DNA of 64,000 nucleotides, from assembly GCF_050908995.1 (NCBI RefSeq), contig NC_135119.1:24395001-24459000 (forward strand), written 5' to 3'. Position numbers and translations under genes: made by a program. The stretch's first letter is position 1; the number at the start of each line of letters is the position of its first letter. The DNA comes from Andrena cerasifolii (Eukaryota > Arthropoda > Insecta > Hymenoptera > Andrenidae). Below the pieces are notes generated by a model. It worked only from the letters and a program-made list of their open reading frames with translations, was not told the DNA's origin and did no database searches. Positions 1 through 12,093 of this stretch are shown here, piece after piece.

Positions 1-282
1 AGACGTGCGAGAGTGCATCGTAATGAAATGCAATTTGCACGGTGCACTTTAAGCAGGTTTACGCGCCAGATAGTGGGCGTTCTTTTTCTTTTTTAAATTG
101 TTTATTCACGTCGTCACGGAAACGTATTTGTAATTTCAAAGCACTTGTTCAAATTATACTGGCCGCCTTAGGTAAAATGTCCCCTATCTAGAATTTGTCC
201 ATTTTTCGAGAAATGTTGAAATGTTTGAAGTGCCACAAGTGTTCTACCTTTTAAGTAAAGCTAGAAAACTCTATGTGCTTCG

Positions 283-787
283 TGGAGATCCAAAAGTTAT
301 TATCCGATTCGACTGAAACTTTTTTTACTTGGAAGAATATACTTCTGGCAAGGAGGGATACCAGAAAAAATTACAGAAATTGAAAATTTGTAATTTTCAA
401 AGGCGTTGGAAGAACGAAAAATATAGGGAAAAAGTGATTTCAAACTTCAAGTGTCTTTATTTTAAAAAAATGTCATTTTTTCATTTTTGCTGCCCCCTTC
501 CCCTAGGCAGAAGTATATTCTTCAAAATAAGAAAAGTTTCAGTCGATTCGGATAATAACTATTGGAGATACATGTCCCACCGATTTGGATGAATTTTTTG
601 ACGACTTCACTTTAACCACTCCCCAGTGCCGTCTGCAATGATTAATTACAAAACAAAAAATATATTTCTATAATATAAGATATTCTTAATACAATGAAAA
701 AAGTCCCAGTAAATTATATATAATAGTTTTCCTTTAATTAATTCCTAAAGATCACCTATTTTTTCGGCTCTAGACCGGAACCTCCCC
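283..787. mobile_element. Family A TTAA element, 5'-truncated
   Basis: The right terminus ends CGGAACCTCCCC next to TTAA (788-791). The interior is shared with copies at 3639, 20337 and 53696. The left end is missing; the similarity starts near 283. Confidence 0.7.
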
Positions 788-791
788 TTAA

Positions 792-3634
792 CTAAGGAGG
801 ACAGTATAGTTCGTACATGTTCCGAAAAATAAATAATCCCTCTGTCTGCACCAGATAGTGTTCGGTGATTAGAGAAATGGCTGAAACCTGAAAGCGAGAT
901 TACAGGGAACAAACCTCCAAATATATTTATTACCTTCTTGCGTTGGCCACGTTTGGGGAACCAGTGGCGGTATTAAATCAGTTTGAGGGCAGTTCGTAAT
1001 TGTATCGTTCGCCACGCGTCCCGAGCTCACGTCCCGCGGGTCGTAATTAACAACGCGTGCGACGTTACGCTAATCGATCTTAATGGCGCGCCTTACGATA
1101 TTAATACGACCCGTGATATAATATCGCGTAACTCGCGCGTCAATTAAGCCAAGCTCTCGGGTCGGTGTATCGAGGTGTCCGATCGACCGACGCCGAGATC
1201 AAAGAAAAGCGAGTTGTTCGGTCCGAAAATAGTACATCGCGCTCGAGCAAGCGGGCGCTCGTGGAACCGCGACACCAAGAACTCCGTGTAACCGATGCGC
1301 GGAAATATTTCGCTGCTTCGACGCACGGAGGTGAGCAACCGAGAAGGAAGACTAGAGAGGAACGGAGAATCGAATAAAAGAAGGAAGCGCAAAATACTTG
1401 GAAGGAAAAACAAAAGTCGAGCGCAGCGACAGGCGACCCAGAGAAGAAGGCGACTGTTACTACAAGTAGGGTAGACTGGGGGTGGTAGTAACACTTTGAC
1501 TTTGGAATACGCTTACGCAAAAACTATTACAGTTACAACAGTTTTTTTTTTTTACGAAAATGTTACTTACTTCTCTGACATTATTTGAGCCGCAACAGTT
1601 TCGCTGTATGTCAAGTAACATTCCGGTTATTAATAAAAACTGAGAAGCGGAGAAAGTGTTACAACCGTCCCTGACCCCGGGTCGGTTGTAACGCTACATG
1701 GAGTCGATTGTAGCTCAAATTTAACATTACAAAATTCAAATATTTATTGATTTTAATTGTAATAGTGAATGGAAAAAAGTAAAATTTATAACCAATTATG
1801 CGGTGTCGCCATTGTGGCAGAAATAGAAACCGTTTTGGCTGGTGCACTCTTCGTGGGATCAATCCTTACATTCAGCACATTGCACCTATTTTTTATTTGG
1901 TTTGCTTGTGCTGTGCTATAGGATTCCATGCAAACAAGACAATATTATTAATCTTCTTTGTACCTATTCGATCCCGCCTGCCGATGTTACAATCGCCCCT
2001 GACCAGTTTTTTAAACTTAAATTATACATTTTTATTAACGAGACACTTAAAAGTGACAAGAAACAAGTTACGTCTATTACTTTTTAATATCAACTTAAAA
2101 CTGCAGCGTGTGCCTAATATACATATCTTGAACGAGAATTAAAAGCTGTATAAAATCCAGTTACAGTTGAATTTATTTAACTAACTAAGAAAAAGCCTGC
2201 ATAACATTAAACAAGACAACACATTTTTAAAGCCAACAAAAAGTCACCACTTCTGAACATTAATAAAAAAAAATCTAATATTTTGTGGGGGCACCTTTTG
2301 CTTTTAGGGCAACCTAAGAAGACAATACTAAACGCCAAAAATGTGTTACCCCGTTCAGTGTCATGTAACACTTTTGTTTGTCAGTTAAATAAATTCAACT
2401 TTAACTGGGTTTTATACAGCTCCAAATTCTCCACCAGAATATACACAATAACCATACCACAGTCCCAAATGTATGCTCAAAAATCACAGAAATAGAACAA
2501 GTAAAAAACCTGTTAACTTCTTTCTCCCCTAGTGTAATTCTACTGTGCCCACGCTGCAATTTCCCCAGGGGTGCGTCGCATTCAATGAACCGAGCGAACC
2601 ACACTAAAACGATCATATTGCACAACTATGAAATAACCGAGCCGGCATCGTGGATTGGCTCGATGCCGATGTTAAGATCGGCGATCGTTTGTGGGCCAGC
2701 AGGAAGACATTCCGTCACTTTCCAATCGCTCGCGGTTTACCTTGCTGCAGCGGCTCTCGAGGATACCGATCCTCCCTCTGTTCGCGCCGATCGATCCGCC
2801 TTGAGCAACGGGCAGCTCGGTGCAGCGTAATCGGGAATGGCCCTACGCATGGGAACGCGAAGGAACTCCATCACTTTCGAAATTCCGCGTGGACAATAAA
2901 ATTAAGCGGGCTGCGCGAACTTCCGCCGCGCGAGAGGAGAGGATTGCCGATCCCTCGGGCTGGGATCGCCGGCCAGGGCCCGCATACTTGCTCTGCTGTT
3001 GCTCTGCTGCTCCTCTCCGGCTAATGAATTGGTCGTAGAACGAAAATGAGCGAGGAACGAGGAGCCGTAACAGAGAGGCTCATTAGAGAGTGTTCGTACT
3101 CCATGGCCAACGCGGCGTGACCGGCTTTCTCGTCTGCTCCGAGCATTCTTATTTCGTCGGAGGAAGGAAATGCCCGCGGCGGGCATCTTCCACTCTCAGG
3201 CAAGGTCGTCGCTTCTCTATCCTACGACCGGCCGGCGCAACTTCCGAGAGATCGTTCCCCTGCGCCAACCGCCGCGGCCTTACGAAGGTCCTTTGAGAGC
3301 GCGACACCTCTCCACCTCTGCTATCTCCTACCATCGCTTCTCCGATCGGGTTTCTTGGTCGCATTCCTAGAAATACTCCGAATAATCGAAATAATCCAGG
3401 GAACACCTCGGGAGCACGGCTGCCATCCGTAAAATCACTGATCTAGCACAGGGAGCATTAAAACCCCGGATATTTCCACTGGATATTCTTGTTGGAAATT
3501 ACTCCGCAGAGGTTGAAAATAAATGTCACACTATAAACACAACTATGGTTTATTGTATAGATAGACAATACACAGTGTGTCCACGTATTAATGTTAGTTG
3601 GTTATATATAAAAGTATACAAGAAAAAAGAAACT
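792..3634. other. Non-coding stretch with GC-rich unique islands
   Basis: Around 1000-1460 and 2590-3400 the sequence is near 50% GC with overlapping ORFs on both strands, none recognisable as protein. 2010-2580 is AT-rich. Apart from the MITE fragments near 1468-2006 nothing could be assigned. Confidence 0.4.
1468..2006. mobile_element. Cluster of small inverted-repeat fragments (TAGGGTA type)
   Basis: GGGTAGACTGG..GTAACACTTT near 1468 is matched in reverse by AAAGTGTTAC..CCTGACCC near 1652-1680. A second related pair (GTTGTAACGCTAC / GTTACAATCGCCCCTGACC) follows. Probably two decayed TA-target MITEs; boundaries are approximate. Confidence 0.4.
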
Positions 3635-3638
3635 TTAA

Positions 3639-4376
3639 GGGGAGGTTCTGGTCTAAATGTCGATTTTTTTTTATTTAATTTTTCGAATGTTCAACCTTTT
3701 AGGAAAACGTGTTTAAAAGGATTTGTTGAAATTCGTAAAATTCACGAAGTTATAGGCATTTGAGTAGCGGCAAATGCATGGGTCACGACCGGTCACTCGG
3801 CGCTCACGTAAAACTTCAAACGCGTTTTTCTCGAGACAGTGTTCTCAAAACGGTGGGACCTGTATCTTCAAAAGTTATTATCCGATACGACTGAAACTTT
3901 TTTTATTTTGAAGAATATACTTCTGGCTACGGGGGGAAACCAGAAAAAATACAAAAAGTTGAAAATTTATAATTTTTAAAGGCGTTGAAATGACGGAAAA
4001 TACAGTGAAAAGTGATTTCAAACGTGAAGTGTCGTTATTTTCTAAAAAAAATGTAATTTTTGTAATTTTTTTTAGTCCCCCCCCCCTCCCCTAGAAAAAA
4101 GAATAATCTTCAAAATAAAAAAGGTTTCAGTCGAATCGGATAATAACTTTTAGAGATACAGGTCCCACCGATTTGGATCAATTTTTTGACGCCTTAACTT
4201 TAACGACTCACCAGGGCTGTTTGCACTGATTAATTATAAAACAGAAAATATATTTCTATAACATAAGACATCCTTAATACAATGCAACAAGTCCCATTAA
4301 ATTATATATAGTAGTTTTCCTTTAATTAATTCCTAAATATCACCTATTTTTTGGGGCTCTAGACCAGAACCTCCCC
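3639..4376. mobile_element. Family A TTAA element, full length (738 bp)
   Basis: TTAA at 3635-3638 and 4377-4380 flank inverted termini GGGGAGGTTCTGGTCTA / ..AGACCAGAACCTCCCC. It has no transposase ORF, so it is a non-autonomous (MITE-like) element. The TTAA target suggests piggyBac-type mobilisation, but the termini are not classical piggyBac. Confidence 0.85.
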
Positions 4377-4380
4377 TTAA

Positions 4381-6107
4381 GAGACGGAACGCGATCTGCA
4401 CGGTTTGGTCACAATTTTCAGACTGGCTACGGTCGTCACCTTATGCCCCGGTCAAGACCCTTCGCCCCTCTTCTCCAGAAAAAGAGAAACGCAGCCCCTT
4501 AGTCCTAACACTGAGACTCGTTGAACTCCAACAATTCTGTTAACTATTTTCTTAACTTTTAACTTGTTGGAATGTGTACAACGATGGACTGTTCCTGGAG
4601 TTGGAGTGCCAGGGACTTTGGGGACCCGGTGACTTGTGAGTTTTCCTTTCTTTCGCTACAGGAGACCACCCAAAAGAGGGGAAAGCGGTCTTCTCGACCC
4701 CTGCGCTTCTCAGTCCGAGAAAACCCTCCAAACGGTTAACTTGTATCGCGCTAAAGACTATTCTTTCTATTACTTTTAGTTTAAGTTTTACACAGTTCTT
4801 ATTATCATTATACTGACGATCGACTGTGTAACTTTTATTTTCTTAAATAAATAAACATTATATTCTAACATAACTTTTACCTGTTTCTTATATTGGGTAC
4901 GATATCCCAAGACAAATTTTTCTGTAAATTATAGACTGTAACCGCAATCAGGTAATACAGATAAAATATAGTTGTACGAAGTAGGAATTTGTTTATGGCT
5001 GTTTATGCACTTAACTACAACTAATTTTTTTTATAAAATACGCAAACTTAATTTATACCTGAAATAAAATAAAAAATAAATTTTTAACATTTAGCAGCAT
5101 CGAAAAATCTGGATCACTGGGGGAAGTTCCCTCGGACGCCCTAAAAAAGGAGATAAACCCGGGCACCCCAATTTACAAGCAACAATAAGGAACTCCGAGC
5201 TCCAGGTTATTCTCAATAGAGTTTTCTGACCAACTATCAATCCTGCCTTCGTAGTACCATATCGCTGATAGTCGAAAGCCTTGTTCGTCACATCGGCGCC
5301 CCTAGCTCTCTGGAATTCCAAGCAGCGAGCGCCTCTCCGACTCCCGATTGAAATAAACAGCGAAATAGCCGAGCTGTCGCGTCCCCCGGGCGCCAAGTTC
5401 CGTTCTATCGGCGCTGAAATTTCCTCCCGAGCAACTTTTACTCGCGAATGTAAAAGCGAGACCGGAATTGGACCGATCGAAAAAAGGGGGCGGCGGGGGG
5501 AAAACCCTCGCGGCCTGGATACTCGAAGCGCTGAAATTTATTCGCCCTGTCGCGAGATAAGGGGCGGGTGTCCGTCGCAGCGAGAAGCGAAACGCCGCTT
5601 TGAAATCCGAAATGTCCCGGGACACTCGATTAATCCAGTCGATTAGCGATGCATCGACGGTTCTCGGTAAAAATCCGCGCTCTCGGGAAATCGACATTTA
5701 TTAGCCTGCAGGCTCTAGGCGATATGCAAATCGCGGCGTGGAAGCGCGGCCGGTTTCTCTGCAGCGTGTACACGCCAGGGTGCCATTTTCGAAACCGGTC
5801 GAGCACTTTGCAGCGCGTCAGAAATGGAACAAGTGAACTGACAGTTTAAACTTTTACTGCACAATCTTCGATTGCTCTATCACGCCTGTCCTCTACGTAA
5901 CCATCTTCATGACTCAGGTCCCTTTCTTGAGGGGATATTTTCACGAAATCGCTCAAAAAATAGGTAAAAACGTAGGGTTTTTTTTGTTGAAAAAGCATAC
6001 AACTTGCAGTAAAGAACTTTACGATCTTTATTTATTTGTTGTTCAGGGATATGAGAAAACAATTTTTTTCCTGCACTGCTATAATACAAAGAGCCGCATC
6101 AGCCTTC
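4381..6107. other. Non-coding stretch
   Basis: 4381-5090 mixes moderate-GC and AT-rich sequence with no repeat pairs seen. 5280-5850 is a GC-rich island with ORFs on both strands that resemble no protein family. Nothing assigned. Confidence 0.35.
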
Positions 6108-7620
6108 GAGGGGACGTTCTACTCTCTCGGCCGAAAAATCGGCCACGTTTCGGTAATGGTTGTTATAATGAAATAAACACTTAACGTTTTCGAATTTCTG
6201 GGAGTATATTCTGTCACTCTTGGAATACAAGAAAAAATCTTTGTCGTTTGTTTATTTCATTTGTTTACGTAAATATTTCGCAGCGAAGTTGGCGGCTTCA
6301 GAATTGCTGGCGGTTAAAATTTCGGACGACTGGATCATCGGGAATAAAAAAAGCAAACATATTTCTAATTCGCAGGAGTATGGTTGTCTCGCTTTCCACG
6401 AAAGAACAATTTCGAACGAAAATTATCAAAATGGGAGTCGATCAAAGTTGAAAGTACCGAAGAGGGCATTTCTTTTCTGTTTAATAGATATAAAATGTGG
6501 GAGAATATTAAGAAATCTTACGATATTTGTGGTTAGCGAGACAGCCATACTCCTGCAAATTAAAAATATGTTTGCTTTTTTTGTTTCCGATGATCCAGTC
6601 GTCCGAAATTTCAATCGCCAGCAATTCTGGAAACGCCAACTTCACTGCGAAATATTTAAGTAAACAAGTAAAATAAACAAACAACAAAGATTTTTTCTTG
6701 TATTTCAGGAGTGGTATAATATACCCCCGAAATTCGAAAATAATAATAATAATAATAATTCTTTATTGCACAGTGGACTTTATAATAGAAAACATAAAAA
6801 AGCGAGAAAGAGAAAGAGGAAAAAGAAAAAGAATAGTCAGATTTGAATAGTGGTAGTAGTATTTCAGGAGTGGTAGAATATACCCCCCGAAATTCGAAAA
6901 TAATAATAATAATTCTTTATTGCAGAGTGGAATTTACAATAGAAAACATATAAAAAGCGAGAAAGAGAAAGCGGAAAAAGGAAAAGAATAGTCAGATTTG
7001 AATAGTGGTAATTGTATTTCAGGAGTGGTAGAATATACCCCCCGAAATTCGAAAATAATAATAATAATTCTTTATTACACAGTGGACTTTACAATAGAAA
7101 ACATAAAAAAGCGAGAAAGAGAGAGCGGAAAAAGGAAAAGAATAGTTAGATTTGAATAGTGGTAGTAGTATTTCAGGAGTGGTAGAATATACCCCCCGAA
7201 ATTCGAAAATAATAATAATAATAATAATAATAATTCTTTATTGCACAGTGGACTTTACAATAGAAAACATATAAAAAAGCGAGAAAGAGAAAGCGGAAAA
7301 AGAAAAAGAATAGTCAGATTTGAATAGCATATATAACACTAGAGGACTGCAAAAGTCGAGGTACAGCTGTCAGCTGTTATTAACCTTACCATTTAAACCT
7401 ACTTAAAACTAAAACTAACACAGTAGAGTACACGAAAAGTAAATGTAGACGGCCAAATAACATAATCAAAAGTAAGAACTAACATCATATGCGTGTAGTT
7501 GGAAAATGACAAAAGTAAAAGTCTATAATTAATTGAAAAAACCTTAAGTGTGTATTTCATTATAAAAACCATCGCCGAAAAGCGGCGGATTTTTCGACCG
7601 AAAGAATAGAACGTCCCCTC
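6108..7620. mobile_element. Composite inverted-repeat element with internal palindrome and minisatellite
   Basis: Termini GAGGGGACGTTCTA (6108) and TAGAACGTCCCCTC (to 7620) form an inverted repeat of about 80 bp that extends to the shared ATTTCATTATAA region. Inside, 6190-6735 is a second palindrome (arms of about 200 bp, GACTGGATCATCGG / CCGATGATCCAGTC), followed by a tandem array. No target duplication was recognised and no transposase is present. Confidence 0.65.
6706..7330. repeat. Minisatellite, about 155-bp unit, four copies
   Basis: Units start with CAGGAGTGGTAGAATATACC near 6706, 6866, 7020 and 7175. Each contains (AAT)n of variable length, a TTCTTTATTGCA block and an AG-rich block (AGCGAGAAAGAGAAAGCGG). 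Length differences come mainly from the AAT run. Confidence 0.85.
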
Positions 7621-9854
7621 ACTGTTTGGGGCACGTTTGAACACATTGGGTAAAAGGATACACATCTGGAGTTGCTTTCATTTTTTTTCTGCGCAAATAC
7701 ATTAAAAAGAAAGTGTTTCTGTCACGGAAAACGACTGCCTAGTCCCCTTAAGTCCTTCGCCAGTATTCATGAGAACAGCTGGCAGTCCTCGGTCTCCTAC
7801 AGCTGCCTTTCTTCCGCGATTAATAACCTAATCAAACTTTCGTCTACTCATCAGCCTCCACTTCGCTTCTAAGATTGCCAACTGCGGTAATCTCCAGGAC
7901 TTCTTCTACATCTCTCTGAAATAAATCTCACAATCCAGGCGCTTCTTTCTCCGCGCTAAGCTCTCCAGAAGCGTCATTAAGGTTCCACCGAATTTCACCT
8001 GTCATCGCAGAAAAGTAGCTGACCGATAGCCAAGGCTGTGACGGGGTACACCGTCGGAAGTGAAACCGGCATCGTTAACGGGCGCGTTCAGAGCCAGCGT
8101 GGTCGTCCCGTTGGCGCGAGAAACGAAAACGACCCCCGCGGTATCTATCGAGAAATCGAGCGAAACGCCGAGGCGAGAACGAGTTAATCCCGTTGGCTTC
8201 GCGCTTTACGGGGCGAATTGAGAAATTTCTGAATCGGAATGCCCGGGCAAAATTGAGCCGCGATCCTGGGCCAGCAGCGACCGCGCGGAGCTTTTCCTTA
8301 ATAATGTTGATTTTACGGTGAACTTTCCTCGCGTCGCAATTAGCAGCGCCGTGACGGCTAATTACACGCAGCCACTTTTGCATTCTCCGTCTTAGTTTAC
8401 CGCATTCGGAGAGAAGTACAGACAGTCGAGGAGTTAATTATACTCGGCTGCCAGATACGTGGCTCGCACCGAATTTATGCTAAACCGTATCGCGATGCAG
8501 GCGTTGAAGCCTGACTATAAATACTTAATTCGATCCGCAGGCTTTCTCGATCGATTAATCGTTTTGGGAAAGGACAGAAATTGAATTGGTAAACACCGTT
8601 TGGTCGGCGGAACGAGGTTAATGCCACCTTTAGCCAGCTGTTATCTCAACTTTTCGGCTCGAAAAAAAAAAAAAAAACGTTTGGGGAAATATTAATATAG
8701 AAAGCATCCGCGCGGAGAAAGTGTAAAGAAATTTATCGCGATGTCTCGGGGTTCGGTCGCCAGAGAAATCCTCTCTGTGGGTCTTGGAAATATACCGCGC
8801 ATCGTCTACTTCGATTTGCCTTCGGAACAGCGGCCGATATCGCCTGGTGCTTGTCGTCGAACGCGAATCCTATTCGATTTTACGATCCTCTTCTAGTTCT
8901 CGCTTGAACTTTCGCTGGAGCCCGGTACCGGGAAAAACTCTGAACTTGTAAAGCCTTTCAAGGCTCGGCCTTCGGAGGCGCGCTTCTTAATTGGCGAACG
9001 GCTCTTAATAGACTCGCTGCTTTCTACGAAGCGAGCTGAAATAACGCGCCGTTTTCTTGGATCTTTTCCATGCTTTTCGCGGAAAGGCTCGTTTAATTTC
9101 CTCGCCACGGGAGGTTGCCGGGAAAGTGTTCCAGAATTTTGGAATACGTGCGGCGCACTGGGCGGCGGATTAAATTGGGACACGCGGGGGCCAGAACACT
9201 TTGCCTCGATTAAACGAGTGGCCTAGTTGCACGAACGTCCGTAGTTACTTTCGCGATTAGTGCGAGGGGTGGTGCCAATTAACTGAAATCCATCCTATCT
9301 GACTATCGAGACGTGTAAACAAGTTTTGAGAAATTTAGGGGCAACCGGGGCCGTTTTCGCGTGGAAGGCGTTTCTAGAAAACAATGGAAAGTGCTGCTGG
9401 CGTCATAAAAAATAACGCGATGCAAAAATAGCGGCGGTGCAGCGAACCTCGTTAAGGAGAGGAGCTCGCGTAAACGTCACCCTGCGCACTTGCAATTGAC
9501 TTTTGCTGAAGCCCCGCAGCGCGCGAACTTTGAACTTTCAGCGCTCCCCCTGCTCGCAATTTTAATTGGCGCACGGACTTTAATTATGCCGACGAACCAG
9601 GGTAAAGCGGAGCACCTGTGATTTACTCCGTTATACCCAGCGGTGTTTGCGCAGACTGAAAGTTGACGGATCGTTATCCACTTCGAGAGAGTGCTCCGCT
9701 GCTGGAACCGATATGGGGACCAATGATTTATCAATTTCCTACTTCAAGTTATTCTCGGTGTGCTCGATAATTGAAGGGCCCGGTGCAACAAGGGGACTGG
9801 CGCTCGAAAATGCGTAGATATTGTCCAAATGCGAAGGGAGACTGGAATATTAAA
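7621..9854. other. Non-coding GC-rich unique stretch
   Basis: About 8040-9740 is near 50% GC, with ORFs of 85-102 codons on the - strand that lack recognisable motifs. A 17-base A run lies near 8659. This may be intronic or regulatory sequence of the TESK gene; that is inference. Confidence 0.35.
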
Positions 9855-9856
9855 TA

Positions 9857-10674
9857 GGGGAAGGTGGGGTGAAACGGAACGCTTCACTTTGGAGGGTGAT
9901 AACTTAAAATCGGGAGGAGAAAAAGACACGAGACTTCGACAGGAGTCTTCAGTGGACCTTAGACTATAAGAAAATCAAAGCCATTGTTAAGGAAAATTTT
10001 TGGGAACGACGGAAAATGAAATTTACCGGAGGTATAAATCTTTATTTTTATGATTCAAAATGTATTCATTTATGTTAAAAACTATAAATATATGTTTTAG
10101 GTATAACTGTTACAAATAAAATATAACAGAAATATATGTTATACATATTGGAAAAAATATTTTACTAGATTACATGAAAATTACGGAAAATAATCAAATA
10201 TGAATATAATATCGTAAAAGAAGGATAGATTAATACAGTTTGTTTATTATTTTATGAACAAAAATCACGTACAAATGTATCATCTTCCTTTTCAGCACTG
10301 GTGCAGGCCTCATGGGCCCACCTTTTACATGCAGTCATTTAGTAAACATTTAATATTTACACTTCAGTGCGAGGTAAAGAACTTTTTATATACGTCAAAA
10401 TGTAGCGTAAGGACTATAGAATCCAACGATGTACTTGCCGTTATTAATTTTCCAAATCCAAGTACCGAAAAGTGGTCGAAAGTCCAACGCAATATTGAAA
10501 CGTCGATACCGGTAATTTTTCCAACTCTCTTAATGGAAAAATAACGCGTGCAGGGGTCTATGGTCTATCACAAAATGCTATGAGGATCCTTTGGTTCCAT
10601 GTCACGCGATACCAACTCATTCGCAGCTCTTATCTAACAGAAACATTGGTGTTCCGTTTTACCCCACTTTTCCC
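9857..10674. mobile_element. TA-target inverted-repeat element (818 bp)
   Basis: TA at 9855-9856 and 10675-10676 flank GGGGAAGGTGGGGTGAAACG / ..GTTTTACCCCACTTTTCCC. The interior is AT-rich with a 96-codon ORF of no recognised family. Mariner-type target; non-autonomous. Confidence 0.65.
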
Positions 10675-10689
10675 TACTGTGAAACTGCA

Positions 10690-10905
10690 TTTTAAAAAAT
10701 ACAGTGTTGCAAAGCTCGTCACGACGCACATTTTTTCTCTTCACAGTTTGTTTACCCAATCATTACTATTCGAGATAAAAATTGTAAACAAAAAATTATA
10801 AACGAAATTTTTTTTATCTGTAATATTAATGATTGAATAAACAAACTGTAAATAGAAAATATGTGCGTGGGGACGAGCTTTATAACATTATATATTTTAA
10901 AATCC
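10690..10905. mobile_element. Palindromic MITE-like hairpin
   Basis: Arms AGCTCGTC..CACAGTTTGTTTA..CAATCATTA and TAATGATTG..TAAACAAACTGT..GACGAGCT pair over about 100 bp around a short AT-rich centre. No terminal duplication was recognised. Confidence 0.55.
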
Positions 10906-11672
10906 AGGTTGACAACATTTAATCTTCCAATTTTTCTTAGCGTTTGGACAATGCTTTTTTGCATTTTCGCCTGGCCCTTAAATTGAAGAACTCGTGAAAA
11001 CAGATCGCATTATGACATCGTCCGTTTCTCATCCGCGAGTAGGTACTCTGTCGCAGTGACAAATAGACGCGGTTGGCCTTTACTAGCCTCTCGCTTTACA
11101 AGCGACCGCTTTGAATAAAACTATACCCGCGAAGCGCGTGTTTGCCCTTTAATTGGGCCGGTCGACCTTAATTGCTTCGTAAATTTACAATTCCGCTGTT
11201 ATCTTGCGGCACAGTCGGCGGCGATCCCATCTTATTGAATCAGGTGAGCAATTAGCGCGCCAAGCGCGAACCCATTGGGTTTTTTAATCCCCGAATTAGT
11301 ACGTCGAAGTAGGGCCCTCTGGGCCGGCTCCTTTCCTCCTGTTCGACAAAGCTAATGGGAATCAGCTCGGTTCGACGCGACACCCTTTTAGAGAGGCCGC
11401 CTCTTTCCGGAAGCCTTTGAATCTTCAAAATCCCCAACACGTTCGGCCACACCCTAATTGACCCGTCACTTTTAATCTCCGGGCTCGTTCCTCCCTCGTT
11501 GGCAGCTACTGTGAACCGAACGAAAGTGTTTCACTAACTTCGCAACCTTTCTACACTGTATTATCATTATTATTCGATTTCATTACCCATTATAGTAAAA
11601 CGCATGTGAATTCAGTAGAGCAATTAGAGTAACAGGCTGTTAATGAGCCTGTAAGCGTGGAATTTCGACTGA

Positions 11673-12093
11673 CAAGGAGAGTATTTCAGGTGTCCGCCTC
11701 CGATCATTTTGATTTTTGGATATATTATAGAGTACCCAAAAATAAGAAATACGTGTTTTTTTATTTTCCCCTGTTTTCATATTTGGGGGGTGAAAACTGC
11801 GTTCAAAGTTAGGGGTGAAAAATCATTTTGTGGAATATCTCGAGAACTATTAGAGATAGGGGAATAGTGTCAATGGACGAATTTTGTGTCTTTGAATGCT
11901 CAATATGACTGACTCACCAGATTTTCAAAAATCCAGAAAAATAATTTTTCAACCCTATCTTTGAACGCAGTTTTCGCCCCCCAAATATGAAAACGGGGAA
12001 AATAAAAAAACACGTATTTCTTATTTTTCGGTCCTCTATGACATATCCAAAAATCAAAATGATCGGAGGCGGACACCTAAAACACTCTCCTTG
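11673..12093. mobile_element. Palindromic element, termini CAAGGAGAGT
   Basis: Arms of about 150 bp: CAAGGAGAGTATTTCAGGTG and CACCTAAAACACTCTCCTTG, with matching inner blocks (TGTCCGCCTCCGATCATTTT; CATATTTGGGGGGTGAAAAC). No convincing target duplication flanks it. Confidence 0.7.

Noticed and set aside
6709..7330. CRISPR-like array
   Set aside because: The units are about 155 bp with internal microsatellites and no spacers, in a eukaryotic genome; it is a minisatellite.
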